Under the pieces are notes generated by a model that saw nothing but the letters and a program-made list of their open reading frames with translations, had not been told where the DNA came from and did no database searches. A stretch of DNA of 64,000 bases from Pedobacter sp. BMA (GTDB lineage Bacteria; Bacteroidota; Bacteroidia; Sphingobacteriales; Sphingobacteriaceae), in contig NZ_LECU01000003.1 of assembly GCF_001027745.1 (NCBI RefSeq), forward strand, positions 248,001-312,000, in the 5' to 3' direction. Below, one piece after another: positions 36,713 through 46,244 of the stretch (position 1 is the first letter of the stretch; every line of letters begins with the position of its first letter). The position numbers and the translations under genes are program-made.

Positions 36713-36798
36713 TTTGTCTGGTATTTATTAGCATAACACATAAAGACGGTGGTACATGTACTCCGGATGAAAAAATAGTTGTATTTTTTTTCAGAAAG

Positions 36799-37377
36799 TT
36801 ATTTTAGGGTGAAAAGGAGGAGCAGCGCACCGTTTTTAATAAGGTATGCTTTGATGGACCGGATTGCCTTGACCATCTGGCTATTGATGGTGCTGTCTTT
36901 AATGCCGAGTTTTTGTGCTGCCTGTTTATAGGTGTATCCATCACCATGGCACAATTCATAAATCTCCCTTCGTTTTGGCGGAAGTTGCGCGATGGCGTGG
37001 TCTAAAAACTGGCGGGTTTGCCTGTGCTGGGTAAAGGCAAGTCCATCTTCGGCAGAATCAAATGCATGTGCGGCAATTTCATCACTGATCCACTGTTCTC
37101 TGCCGGCATTGCGAATGATGTTAAGTGAAAGATTGCGCGCAATTGTAAAAACATAGGGTTTAATAGAGGTGCTGGTATCAATCCTAGCAGCATTTTCCCA
37201 GAGTTTGATGAACACTTCCTGTACTACATCTTCACTGATTGATGGCGATTTGAGGATTTTTAATACGAAAGCATAGATGCTTTTAACATGCAGTGCATAG
37301 ATTTTAGCAAATGCAGTTTCCTCTCCGAGTTTTAAACCGGATAGTAAAGCCTCCTCTGAAATATTCACCACACGCAT
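36799..37377 (-). CDS. ECF sigma-70 factor
   Basis: A 192-aa extracytoplasmic function sigma of the Bacteroidota SusC-associated type. Region 2 spans FAKIYALHVKSIYAFVLKIL to EDVVQEVFIKLWENA; region 4 is LPPKRREIYELCHGDGYTYKQAAQKLGIKDSTINSQ-like (helix-turn-helix near residues 130-175). It should be held by the FecR protein next to it and turn on the downstream SusCD genes. It is divergent from the membrane AraC-type gene at 37535. Likely activity depends on an import signal; the substrate is unknown. Confidence 0.93.
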   Translation of the reverse strand: MRVVNISEEALLSGLKLGEETAFAKIYALHVKSIYAFVLKILKSPSISEDVVQEVFIKLWENAARIDTSTSIKPYVFTIARNLSLNIIRNAGREQWISDEIAAHAFDSAEDGLAFTQHRQTRQFLDHAIAQLPPKRREIYELCHGDGYTYKQAAQKLGIKDSTINSQMVKAIRSIKAYLIKNGALLLLFTLK

Positions 37378-37534
37378 ACTCTACAAAATTAGTAGATTTA
37401 AATTAAAATCATAGCGTTTCTATTACGGCCTTAAAAATAAGACAATTTATTTAAGAACTGCGTAGTGAATAATGTTATAAATATCCGATTAGTGATCTTT
37501 AATTAACATTAAAGCCTTATCTTGGAGGCACAAT

Positions 37535-38779
37535 ATGCAGTTCGTCAATTTCCTTGCTGGCACCACGTGTTTTTTTCTGCTTTTGATTTCACTTCACTTG
37601 TTTTTTGCGAAGAATGGGAACAGAAGGCAGAATATTTTGCTGTCTGTTTTACTTTTTGCACGTTTCGGGCAGGTGCTTAACTCACTTTTTATTGCCAGCG
37701 GACGTTCATTCCCCTTATCGTTGTTCTTTCAGTTCTTTACCCCTTTTTATCTCGTTGCGCCTGCTTGTTTCTATTTATACATTACGGGCTTTGTTTATGA
37801 GCGCAAGGGGTTCAGGAAAACAGATTTCCTCCATTTTATCCCTGCGATAATCGGGCTGTTACATGTGATCCCCTGGCCGGGGCTGGAAACCTTAAACTGG
37901 AACCTGATTGCAAGTGAACTTCAGCTGGATGCGTATTATAGTTTGAATGCGAAGAGTGGACTGTTCCCATCTTATCTCCACTCGGTGTTGAGGCCGGCGC
38001 TTACGATTATGTATTTGTGCCTGACCTGGTTAGCGGTGGTTAGATCGAAGATTTTATGGCAAACCACCATTGACGCAGCAACACGTGGCTGGGCTTTGTT
38101 TTTACTAAATGTGGCTACGTTTTTCCAGCTGCTGGGTTTGCTTCGTCGTTTACTCAGATATTTTGGCGCGCCTGTTGATAATATCACCTTCGTGGCCATA
38201 AATTGTATTGGCCTGATGCTGGTGCTTGCTTATGCTTTGCATAAACCCCGCATTTTTTACGGTTTTTTACTGGTAGCCATCGACCTGAAAAAAGAGGAAT
38301 GGCAGGACAGATCGGACATTGACACTGAGCCCCGGGATGTTGATATGCAAATGAACGATGTACCGGAGATCAGGAAGCTCGTTACTATTGCGAGTAAGAA
38401 GATTAACCTTTCTGCTGCGCAAGTGGAGCAGTATATTGAACTCATTAAAAATGAGATGGAAGGCGAGTGCCTTTACCTTAACGCCGAGCTACAGATCATT
38501 GATGTGGCTACCCGTGTAATTATCCCTGTACATCAATGTTCGCATGTAATCAATAACCACATTGGTAAGAATTTCCGCGACTGGATTAATGGCTACAGGA
38601 TTGATCATTTCCTTTCTCAACACCCGATACTGGCAGATAAAATGACCATAGAAGCGATCGCACAGGAAGCTGGTTTTAAAAGTCAGGCTACGTTTTACAA
38701 TGCTTTTAAGAAAGAAAAGGGTGTGATGCCTAAGGTTTTCTTTGCGCAGGAAACGGAGAGCCGGGAGCGTTTAGCTTAA
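37535..38779 (+). CDS. AraC-family regulator with an N-terminal membrane domain
   Basis: The N-terminal 240 residues hold about seven hydrophobic helices (starting VNFLAGTTCFFLLLISLHLF), and the C-terminal 110 an AraC helix-turn-helix with DWINGYRIDHFL and IAQEAGFKSQATFYNAFKK. This membrane-anchored layout is common in Bacteroidota. A GGAGG lies 5 bases before the ATG, unusual for this phylum, and could aid initiation. It is divergent from the ECF sigma across 157 bases. The target genes are not evident, but the SusC operon next door is one candidate. Confidence 0.88.
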   Translation: MQFVNFLAGTTCFFLLLISLHLFFAKNGNRRQNILLSVLLFARFGQVLNSLFIASGRSFPLSLFFQFFTPFYLVAPACFYLYITGFVYERKGFRKTDFLHFIPAIIGLLHVIPWPGLETLNWNLIASELQLDAYYSLNAKSGLFPSYLHSVLRPALTIMYLCLTWLAVVRSKILWQTTIDAATRGWALFLLNVATFFQLLGLLRRLLRYFGAPVDNITFVAINCIGLMLVLAYALHKPRIFYGFLLVAIDLKKEEWQDRSDIDTEPRDVDMQMNDVPEIRKLVTIASKKINLSAAQVEQYIELIKNEMEGECLYLNAELQIIDVATRVIIPVHQCSHVINNHIGKNFRDWINGYRIDHFLSQHPILADKMTIEAIAQEAGFKSQATFYNAFKKEKGVMPKVFFAQETESRERLA

Positions 38780-38843
38780 CAGGAAATATACACGTAGCAT
38801 AGATTTAGGCGTTCTGGACGCGGTTTGTAAACCTTTTAACTCC

Positions 38844-38953
38844 AACGATTGAATCGTTAGACACACCGGAGGCCTTTACGCCGACATCTTTTGGGAATAG
38901 CTGATACTTTTGGGACAACACCAATCGTCACCCAAATCTTATCATCCCAAAAG
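38844..38953. promoter_or_regulatory. Repeated CTTTTGGGA motif and palindrome before the Crp-like gene
   Basis: A 9-base CTTTTGGGA occurs at 38888-38896 and 38907-38915, 19 bases apart, and in reverse (TCCCAAAAG) at 38945-38953, 7 bases before the start codon. The second copy overlaps TACTTTTG (38905-38912), which matches the TAnnTTTG promoter box. The outer copies could pair as a leader hairpin or bind a regulator. Further up, AACGATT and AATCGTT form a palindrome with one central base (38844-38858). Confidence 0.5.
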
Positions 38954-38960
38954 CTAACAA

Positions 38961-39581
38961 ATGTTTACAGTTTCTGAAGATCGCCATTTTATGAAGCCAT
39001 TTTTCAACTATCTGGAAAAGCTTCATCCGCTATCACCCCAGTTTATGGAGTGCTATGAATTGAACTGCCAGCTGGTTACGGTACGTAAAAACAAATTCAT
39101 CCTTTCGCCAATCGATTCGAACAATGCCATGTACTTTTTACTGAATGGCCTGGTTCGCGGTTTTATCAGAGACGGAAAAAAAGACATTAGCACCTGGTTC
39201 GGTTTTGAAGGTGAGATTGTGGAGGCCATGCGCCATCCTGAACAGCATTCTATCCATTCGATGGAGTACCTGCAGGCGCTGGAGGATTGCGAACTGATCA
39301 GAATTCCTTACAGCATTATCGACGGATTGTTTGCCAGTTTCCCCGAGGCAACTATTATTGCCAGAAAGCTGTTAAAGAGGCAATACTACCTGGCTTCGGA
39401 ACGCTCGATGTTAGCCAGAATACCGACAGCTTTAGGCCGGTACCTGAAACTGGAAAGTATGAACTTTGACATTTGCAGGATACCGCAGCGTTATTTGGCG
39501 AGTTACCTGGGCATGAGGCTGGAAACACTGAGCAGAATCAGGAACAGGGAAGTTGTGGACGGGGCACTAAGGATAGCCTAA
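38961..39581 (+). CDS. Crp/Fnr family transcriptional regulator
   Basis: A 206-aa protein with a cyclic-nucleotide-binding-like beta-roll: VTVRKNKFILSPIDSN, YFLLNGLVRGFIRDGKKDIS and WFGFEGEIVEAM. A C-terminal winged helix follows, with RIPQRYLASYLGMRLETLSRIRN as the recognition region. The usual Arg-Ser pair for cAMP binding is not evident, so a different ligand or none is likely, as in many Bacteroidota members. The upstream leader carries a repeated 9-base motif that may be its own operator. Confidence 0.9.
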   Translation: MFTVSEDRHFMKPFFNYLEKLHPLSPQFMECYELNCQLVTVRKNKFILSPIDSNNAMYFLLNGLVRGFIRDGKKDISTWFGFEGEIVEAMRHPEQHSIHSMEYLQALEDCELIRIPYSIIDGLFASFPEATIIARKLLKRQYYLASERSMLARIPTALGRYLKLESMNFDICRIPQRYLASYLGMRLETLSRIRNREVVDGALRIA

Positions 39582-39586
39582 GTTTA

Positions 39587-39620
39587 GATGTGAGATATTA
39601 GACAGGGATGTGAGACTGAG
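39587..39620. repeat. Degenerate purine-rich intergenic repeat
   Basis: Two imperfect copies of GATGTGAGA-x-AGAC-type sequence sit in tandem just after the Crp-like gene. Similar short GAGATTAGAG runs occur at 49322-49340 and a weaker GATGGGAGATT at 47602-47612. They look like fragments of a low-complexity intergenic element; no hairpin or gene is visible in them. Confidence 0.4.
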
Positions 39621-39649
39621 GACGGCCTGGTAAAGGGTTTGCTGCCGGG

Positions 39650-39680
39650 TTGGGGATATTGGACTGGATTAATACCTTTG
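39650..39680 (+). promoter_or_regulatory. Promoter of the peptidase E gene
   Basis: TACCTTTG at 39673-39680 matches the Bacteroidota -7 box TAnnTTTG, with a TTG at 39650-39652 placed 20 bases before it as the -33 element. Transcription would start near 39687, leaving a leader of about 40 bases before the ATG at 39726. Confidence 0.55.
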
Positions 39681-39725
39681 TACTGCTGCCGGGGGTTATT
39701 TTGCCGGTGCATATAACTTTTATTT

Positions 39726-40418
39726 ATGAATGTAATACTGGCTTCTACCTCGACTCTGTATGGCGGAGAATATTTAGCTTATCTGAAAGCTGAAATCATT
39801 GAACTTTTTACCGGGATTGATGAGATTATTTTTATTCCTTATGCAAGGCCTGGTGGGATGAGCCATGATGATTATACGCAAAAGGCCAGAAGCTTTTTTG
39901 AGGGCATTAACATCAAAGTGAAAGGGCTGCATGAGTTTGATGATCCGGCTGTTGCTGTTCATGAAGCAAAGGGCTTTTTTACTGGTGGCGGGAATACCTT
40001 TCTGCTGGTAAAGACCTTGCATGACCTGGGTTTAATGGCTGAAATCAGGGAGAACATAGTGCAGGGCAAGCCTTACCTGGGCTGTAGTGCGGGCAGCAAT
40101 ATCGGCGGACTGAATATGAAAAACACCAACGATATGCCGATTGTTTACCCGGCCTCGTTCGAGTGTATGGGACTGGTTCCTTTTAATTTAAATCCGCATT
40201 ACCTGGATCCTGACCCGACCTTAAAGCACAATGGGGAAACCCGGGAAACGAGAATTGCTGAGTTTTTAACGCAAAATGAGGTGAAGGTTGTCGGATTAAG
40301 GGAAGGCAACTGGATTAGAAGGATTGGCGACTGCATTACCACAGAGGGAAGCGAAAGTACAAGGATATTTGAACGGGGAAAAGCGCCTTATGAGCTGGCG
40401 GCAGGGGAAAAGTTATAA
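39726..40418 (+). CDS. pepE: Peptidase E (Asp-specific dipeptidase, S51)
   Basis: A cytoplasmic serine peptidase that cleaves dipeptides with N-terminal Asp. It lines up along its length with the E. coli enzyme: TGGGNTFLLVKTL, the nucleophile GCSAGSN (S121), NDMPIV (D136), NLNPHY (H158), ETRETRI and GLREGNWI. The catalytic Ser, Asp and His sit one residue later than in the E. coli protein (S120, D135, H157, as I recall). Length 230 aa is normal. It seems to be a single-gene unit with its own promoter. Confidence 0.95.
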   Translation: MNVILASTSTLYGGEYLAYLKAEIIELFTGIDEIIFIPYARPGGMSHDDYTQKARSFFEGINIKVKGLHEFDDPAVAVHEAKGFFTGGGNTFLLVKTLHDLGLMAEIRENIVQGKPYLGCSAGSNIGGLNMKNTNDMPIVYPASFECMGLVPFNLNPHYLDPDPTLKHNGETRETRIAEFLTQNEVKVVGLREGNWIRRIGDCITTEGSESTRIFERGKAPYELAAGEKL

Positions 40419-40614
40419 CACAATACGAGGTCTTTGATATCTGCTTATCTATTTCTTTGAAAAAGGACAGTTGTTTATTTAAGGACTAAAACAAATACCT
40501 GATTACAGGTAGATTTGTATAGTTAGTTATCATTATTTTTATCTATTTAAGACAAATTATCGACCATTGGCATTAGCGTTGCAGTTGGGCTTTTCAAAAC
40601 TTAAAAAGAAATCA

Positions 40615-41319
40615 ATGATGAAAAAAACAACAAAGCTAACTAAGGTAGCCAAAGGATGTGCATTTGCATTAATATTGGGCGCAGTGCTGCAACTTACATC
40701 CTGCTCTAAAAGCAAAGACATTAATCCAAGCGATGAGGAAATTTTAAGCAAGAAAATAGAAGAGATTGTTCCCCAAAAGTATGTGGATAGCCTGACCAAA
40801 CTTGGTTTTGTTATCAATACAGGCACAACACCTCCAAATATCAATGGCACTTACTTATTCAAGCCTTTCACCATAAAAAGCAGTAATATCCCTTATGATA
40901 CTTATCAACCAGGTTATGTACTTATTGATGGAGTTATCAAGCTTTATGAGCAAAGTACCAGTGATTTCAGCATAAAAATGTTGGGCAAGAATTTCATTGG
41001 TGCAGCAGATACCAGTGTGGTAACGGCCATTAGTGGAAGTGGAAATAAATTTACTGTTTACGGAAAAGTTAAAGCTTACAGAAATGGTGGTTATAACTTT
41101 TTCGCATTTTTAATGTCTGGAGAAAAAGATGGTAATAACATTAAAAATGGAATAGCAGGAATTCTGAATATAGACGATTCTCACACTGGTGCTAATACCA
41201 TTGCCCAGGGTCAAGGCAGGGTTGCTTTTGATGGCGATTATACTTCAGGACCTACAGATTTTAATAGCAAAACTGCTTTGGCTAGCCAAAGCGTTACCAT
41301 GGTAGCTAAAGGATTCTAG
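40615..41319 (+). CDS. Small lipoprotein of unknown function
   Basis: The N-terminus MMKKTTKLTKVAKGC is strongly basic, followed by a short hydrophobic core and a lipobox LTSC, so the Cys should be lipidated and the protein anchored in a membrane. I start it at the double ATG (40615/40618); a TTG at 40567 would push the signal peptide into the interior. The mature domain of about 210 residues is Ser/Gly/Asn-rich, with strands such as FTVYGKVKAYRNGGYNFFAF, suggesting a beta-sandwich. I do not recognise the family. Upstream TAGATTTG (40510-40517) matches a -7 box but has no good -33 partner. Confidence 0.75.
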   Translation: MMKKTTKLTKVAKGCAFALILGAVLQLTSCSKSKDINPSDEEILSKKIEEIVPQKYVDSLTKLGFVINTGTTPPNINGTYLFKPFTIKSSNIPYDTYQPGYVLIDGVIKLYEQSTSDFSIKMLGKNFIGAADTSVVTAISGSGNKFTVYGKVKAYRNGGYNFFAFLMSGEKDGNNIKNGIAGILNIDDSHTGANTIAQGQGRVAFDGDYTSGPTDFNSKTALASQSVTMVAKGF

Positions 41320-41411
41320 TGCCAATAACACAGTAAACGGCTTAGTAAAAAAGGTAGGCGAATTATTAAATTATAATCAAAGCATTGCACGGTAGCTTAG
41401 ATAAAAAAGCA

Positions 41412-41473
41412 GGAGAATTCATTTATATTCTCCCATTAAATAAACAACAATGGCCACCTCAAAGGTGGCCATT
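41412..41473. terminator. Bidirectional terminator between convergent genes
   Basis: AATGGCCACCT (41449-41459) and AGGTGGCCATT (41463-41473) make a perfect 11-base stem with a 3-base loop, T-rich on the minus-strand side. A second stem GGAGAAT / ATTCTCC (41412-41433) stands just upstream. It would stop the lipoprotein transcript from the left and the SusD transcript from the right. Confidence 0.8.
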
Positions 41474-41495
41474 ATATTGAATGTATGCGGATAAA

Positions 41496-43070
41496 TTAAA
41501 AGTTACTTACTGTTGAAGTATCCCACCACAGGCGGGATGCAATATCATCTTTACCTGAAGTTAAGAAAGTAGCGGCTTCTGCAACAGCCGGGGCATTTCC
41601 GGTTCTTTCTGCATTAACAAATACCAAACGTTTAATCCATTGATCGGCTGGGATTACACCCCAGGTTGGTCCGCTGTCGTTTTTGGCTACATGAGGAATC
41701 TTAGGATAACCGGTTCTGCGGAAATCTACCCATGCTTCTAAGGTATTGGTGAAAGTTGCCAGGTATTTCTGGGTAATGATTTTTTCCAGTTTCAATTCAT
41801 TAGAATCGCCCGCGTTCCATGCTACTGTAATGGTAGAAAGTGGTGTAAAGTTATTTTTACTGTCTTTCGGATCAATATAACTGATGGGTTTGCTGGTCGC
41901 ATCGGCCAGATAAGCATCTACTCCTGATGCGCCCCAGTCGGCAAATGATAAGCGGACACCATCTTCGTAATTGGTTTTTGCATCACCGGCACCAGCCCAA
42001 CCTCTTAATGCGGCTTCAGCTTTTAAGAAAGATATTTCCGATGCGGTGAATCCTCTTCTTTTTTGAACCGTTTTAAAGTCGGCGCTCACTGTTGAGAATG
42101 ATAACCTGTCGTCTTTCGCATTTACGTAGCCCCCGTTACGAATACCTTTGAACTTATAGGTAGGATGATCGGTAACTAATGAAGCATCACTTACTTCGGC
42201 AAAGTATTTAGATATACGTGCGTCCTTTAAGCCTACCATGAAAGATTCAATTGGCCCGCCCATGCGTGTGTCTTGCCAGTCGAAAGAGATCATGGATACC
42301 GGCATTACGTTTCCATTTAAGGCAATCATGAAGTTATCGGCATTGGTAGTAATTAATCCTGCCGGATCAGCCAGGGCTTTTTCACCCTGTGTTTTCGCTA
42401 CAGCCGGACTTATTTTAACTATACGCATGGCCAGGCGCAGACGGATGGAGTTGATGAGTTTTAGCCATGAAGGTATTGAGCCTTTGTAGCTTTGATCGAA
42501 CTTGGTGAAGCTTGTATATGTTAAATTAGCTTTGAAATTGGTTTCAATCTGATCGAGCTGTGTGAAAATGTTGGTGTACAAATCGGATTCTTTATCGTAT
42601 TTGATGGTGCCGAGACCGCCTGTACCATAATTAGAGAAAATTACCGGGCCATGGATAGCAGTTAATTTAGAGATAGCCAGGATACGTACGAATTTAGCCC
42701 AGTCGCCAAACAATGGTAAGTTTTTCTGTTGAGCAAGCTCTATTACCTGCTTTGACGGAGACATTACACTGCTGTATACACGATCCCAATATGCATTCCA
42801 CTGAAGATAATAAGTGGTGTTATTGACATTTGAGGTAAAAGGTGTTGGTGTACCCATGTAACCCATCCAGTTATCGTAACATAAATCTTCCTCAATCTGT
42901 CCGCCCATCAGGTTGTAGAGCATTACGGAGAAAGGAGATCCGACAAGGTTGAAATCCTGCTCTAATAACTTATCTGTTATTTGATTGGGATTGGTATTGA
43001 TATCTTCGAAATTTTTGGTGCAGGAGTTGAAAACAATCAAAACGAGCACCATTAAACATAATTTTTTCAT
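41496..43070 (-). CDS. SusD/RagB-like outer-membrane lipoprotein (SusD_2 type)
   Basis: Surface lipoprotein partner of the SusC gene upstream. The leader MKKLCLMVLVLIVFNSC ends in a lipobox (FNSC), then KNFEDINTNPNQIT, which is typical of the SusD-like group 2. The rest holds helix-rich TPR-type sequence, with LTYTSFTKFDQSYKGS and AMRIVKISP as recognisable blocks, and ends with ARLWWDTS-like residues. Length is 524 aa. 12 bases separate it from the SusC stop, so the pair is co-transcribed. The glycan bound is unknown. Confidence 0.92.
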   Translation of the reverse strand: MKKLCLMVLVLIVFNSCTKNFEDINTNPNQITDKLLEQDFNLVGSPFSVMLYNLMGGQIEEDLCYDNWMGYMGTPTPFTSNVNNTTYYLQWNAYWDRVYSSVMSPSKQVIELAQQKNLPLFGDWAKFVRILAISKLTAIHGPVIFSNYGTGGLGTIKYDKESDLYTNIFTQLDQIETNFKANLTYTSFTKFDQSYKGSIPSWLKLINSIRLRLAMRIVKISPAVAKTQGEKALADPAGLITTNADNFMIALNGNVMPVSMISFDWQDTRMGGPIESFMVGLKDARISKYFAEVSDASLVTDHPTYKFKGIRNGGYVNAKDDRLSFSTVSADFKTVQKRRGFTASEISFLKAEAALRGWAGAGDAKTNYEDGVRLSFADWGASGVDAYLADATSKPISYIDPKDSKNNFTPLSTITVAWNAGDSNELKLEKIITQKYLATFTNTLEAWVDFRRTGYPKIPHVAKNDSGPTWGVIPADQWIKRLVFVNAERTGNAPAVAEAATFLTSGKDDIASRLWWDTSTVSNF

Positions 43071-43082
43071 TATTGTACAGTA

Positions 43083-46000
43083 TTAAAAGTTCAACTTAAG
43101 ATTTACACCATAAGAACGGGTAGCCGGCACAGCAAACACATCATTCGCCTGCATGCTGTTATTGGTACTCATTGCCTGTTCAGGATCGAACGGTGCTTTT
43201 TTGTAGAAGAAGAATAGGTTACGTCCGATCAGCGATACCGATGCTGACTTAATGGCTGAGCCTTTTAAGGGAATATTGTAAGCTAAGGATACCTGTGCTA
43301 AACGAACGTTAGTACGGGAGAATACATAAGGCTCCATAATACCGTTTCTATCGCCCACTGCCTCATAGTAGGTTTTAGGATTGATTGATGTGACTACTGT
43401 GGTACCCTGAATAGCACTTACCGGGATTCCCCCAGCATCGCGCGCATCTGCAGATCTTTTACTCACACCATACGAATCAAGGAATGCTTCGGTTTTTGAG
43501 AAAGCTACGCCGCCAAATTTGGCCGATACTAAAGCACTTAAAGTGAAGTCTTTGTAGCTGAAGGTGTTGTTCCAACCCGTAATAAAGTCTGGATTTAAGT
43601 TACCTACATACTCTTGTGTTGCTGTTTTTGTTGGTCTGCCATCTCCATCGAGAATAAGCTGGCCGGCTGCATTACGTGCAAATCTGTAAATGTATAAATC
43701 ATTAAAAGAACCACCGGATTTGATAATGGAGTTGAAACCTTCACTGTCGCTTCCCACCTGATAACCCGGATTATCGGCAATCAGTTCTACAATTTTATTT
43801 TTGTTTTGCGATAAGTTAACGGTAGTATTCCATTTGAAGTTCTCTGTTTTTACCGGATCGCCGCCTAATGTTAGTTCGAAGCCCTGGTTGGTTACTTTAC
43901 CCGCATTTACATAATAGAAGGTATAGCCTGAACCAGATGGCGCTGTTAGTGATAAAAACTGATTTGTACTTGAGTTTTTATAGTACGTAAAATCAAGGCT
44001 TAAGCGATCGTTGAGGAAACGACTTTCTAAACCGATCTCGTTACTGATGATTTTTTCGGGTACCAGATTGGCAAAAGGTGTTTGTGTATTTCTGGTGATA
44101 CCACCGATTCCATCAGGTGTACCAGCGCCACCTATGGTATTTCCAGGATTGATAATGTTATAAGGTACTTCATTACCTACCTGAGAGGTTGACGCCCTTA
44201 ACTTTAAGAAGCGGATGGCATCGGGCATGGTGATCATCTGGCTGATGATTGCCGACAGACCTGCTGAATAGTAAAAATAAGAATCGTTACCAGTTGTGGC
44301 TAACGTAGAAGCATAATCATTACGTCCAGATAAATCCAAATAGATCATGTCTTTGTAGCCTAATGATGCATTGGCAAAGAGACCCTGCTTTTGAACCCTA
44401 CTGTAGGTTTGGTTCACAATGACATTGTAAGGCAGGTTGGCAAAACTGAAAAAGTTAGGGTACTGTAATGCGTTTGTACCATTGTTGAAAGTCATCCCAT
44501 CATTGAAGGTATAATCCTGTATACTCGCCCCCACTACACTGCTTAAGCTAAATTTACCGAAGTTGTTATCATAGGTTACAATAGCGTCACCGTAGAGTGC
44601 TTTATCGTTGTATTTGGTGTAATTCCAGGTACCATTAGAGCTAACGCTAACCGGGTTACCGCCCGCAGCGTAACGGTAATCTAACAACTTATCATTATAG
44701 TCGATATTTCCGCGCACATCGAACTTAAAATGCGGCGCAAAGGCATAAGAAGCTTTTGCAGTTGCGATAACACGACTACTGGTAGTGAGTTTAGGATCTT
44801 CATTTAATTCCCAGTAAGGATTATTTTGTTTTTCTTCGGTAGAGTACCAATTTTGTTTATTCAGATTGCGTGTTGCATCGAAAATCTGATAGTTGTTTTT
44901 ATAATAGTCAAAATCTCTTTCGCGGGCGAACAGATACAAACCTGTTAATGGGTTATTGTAATAACCTGCTCCCGGGCGGTTTTTAGATTTTTCGTAAGAA
45001 AAACGAACGTTTCCGCTTAGCGTAAGTTTATCATCAAATAATTTGGTTTCCTGACTTAAGGTTACATTATGTTTGTTATAGTTACTAGTTGGGACAACAC
45101 CTGATGCATAGTTATTTCCATATGAAAAGTATGTCGTTGTTCTTTCGTTCCCACCGGATACCGATAAGGTATTAATGGCATTTACGCCAGTTTGAAAGAA
45201 ATCGTCAATATAGTTGCTCTGATAGTTACCTTTTACCGATGACCAGCTCTTGTCGGCACCGCCCTCGGCACCATAGCTATACTGAAACTCGGGCAAGGTA
45301 GCAACATTACTAAAGTTGAGCGTAGAGTTTAAAGCGATGGCTATTTTACCGGCCTGACCTTTTTTGGTGTTGATGAGGATTACACCGTTAGCACCCTGAC
45401 TACCGTATAAAATAGCACCATTGGCGCCTCTTAAAACCGTTACGGATTCGAAATCATCCTGATTTAAAGCAGAAAGACCATCACCACCATCTGTTCCACC
45501 GTATGAGCCTGGTTGTCCGCCTTTATTGTTTACTACAGGAACACCATCAATTACGAATAAAGCTTCACTGCTTCCGGCAATTGATTTAGATCCCCTAAGA
45601 ACGGTTTTGGTTGAACCACCTACCCCGGAGTTACTGATGCCGATATCGACACCGGCAGCTTTACCACTGAGCGCTTCCATGAAGTTAGGCGCCCCTGCTT
45701 TGGTTAATTCGGTACCGGCTAATTGTTGTGCCGCATAGGTAAGCGCACGCTTTTCGCGTTTTACACCTAAAGCGGTTACTACAACCTCGTTGAGGTTAGC
45801 CTCACCAGAAGGCAATAGTTTGACAGTTATATTCGTTTGCGTACTGATATTGATTTCCTGAGGCGTCATGCCGATATAAGATATGACTAGTACGGTGGCG
45901 TTATCGGGCACATTCAATGAAAACTTACCCTCGGAATTCGTTAACGTTTTTGCACTGGTACCCTTTGCTACCACGGTTGCACCTGGAAGCGGATTTCCAA

Positions 46001-46244
46001 CCTCATCGGTAACCAGACCAGTGATGGGTTTGAAGACTGACCGAAGCCTTGTACCCGGGGTGTTCACTAACCCGGATGGGTTTGGAATGATGCCTGTATT
46101 TCTGCCAATACCCCCTGCCCGGGCATTATTTTGTAAACTTAGCGCAGCGGCACTGAGAAGTGCGAGCTTGATTACGCTTTTGGTGGTGCTGGAAAATGCT
46201 TTTTTCATGGCACACCTTGTGGAATAGAGTTTCCTCATTTTCAT
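43083..46244 (-). CDS. SusC/RagA TonB-linked outer-membrane protein
   Basis: Imports the ligand held by the SusD-like protein next door. No STN domain: after a signal peptide (best from Met13, MKKAFSSTTKSVIKLALL, position 46208) it goes straight to the regulatory domain ITGLVTDEVGNPLPGATV, then the TonB plug (NEVVVTALGVKREKRAL, FVIDGVPVVNNKGG) and the barrel, ending in the usual C-terminal aromatic residue (LKLNF). Length is 1053 aa. Lacking STN, it should be controlled by the divergent AraC-type gene at 46700 rather than by a sigma/FecR pair. The 455-base region upstream probably holds its promoter. Confidence 0.95.
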   Translation of the reverse strand: MKMRKLYSTRCAMKKAFSSTTKSVIKLALLSAAALSLQNNARAGGIGRNTGIIPNPSGLVNTPGTRLRSVFKPITGLVTDEVGNPLPGATVVAKGTSAKTLTNSEGKFSLNVPDNATVLVISYIGMTPQEINISTQTNITVKLLPSGEANLNEVVVTALGVKREKRALTYAAQQLAGTELTKAGAPNFMEALSGKAAGVDIGISNSGVGGSTKTVLRGSKSIAGSSEALFVIDGVPVVNNKGGQPGSYGGTDGGDGLSALNQDDFESVTVLRGANGAILYGSQGANGVILINTKKGQAGKIAIALNSTLNFSNVATLPEFQYSYGAEGGADKSWSSVKGNYQSNYIDDFFQTGVNAINTLSVSGGNERTTTYFSYGNNYASGVVPTSNYNKHNVTLSQETKLFDDKLTLSGNVRFSYEKSKNRPGAGYYNNPLTGLYLFARERDFDYYKNNYQIFDATRNLNKQNWYSTEEKQNNPYWELNEDPKLTTSSRVIATAKASYAFAPHFKFDVRGNIDYNDKLLDYRYAAGGNPVSVSSNGTWNYTKYNDKALYGDAIVTYDNNFGKFSLSSVVGASIQDYTFNDGMTFNNGTNALQYPNFFSFANLPYNVIVNQTYSRVQKQGLFANASLGYKDMIYLDLSGRNDYASTLATTGNDSYFYYSAGLSAIISQMITMPDAIRFLKLRASTSQVGNEVPYNIINPGNTIGGAGTPDGIGGITRNTQTPFANLVPEKIISNEIGLESRFLNDRLSLDFTYYKNSSTNQFLSLTAPSGSGYTFYYVNAGKVTNQGFELTLGGDPVKTENFKWNTTVNLSQNKNKIVELIADNPGYQVGSDSEGFNSIIKSGGSFNDLYIYRFARNAAGQLILDGDGRPTKTATQEYVGNLNPDFITGWNNTFSYKDFTLSALVSAKFGGVAFSKTEAFLDSYGVSKRSADARDAGGIPVSAIQGTTVVTSINPKTYYEAVGDRNGIMEPYVFSRTNVRLAQVSLAYNIPLKGSAIKSASVSLIGRNLFFFYKKAPFDPEQAMSTNNSMQANDVFAVPATRSYGVNLKLNF

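Noticed and set aside
37384..37391. TAATTTTG box before the ECF sigma gene on the minus strand
   Set aside because: It matches TAnnTTTG but lies only 7 bases from the start codon and has no -33 element at a proper distance.
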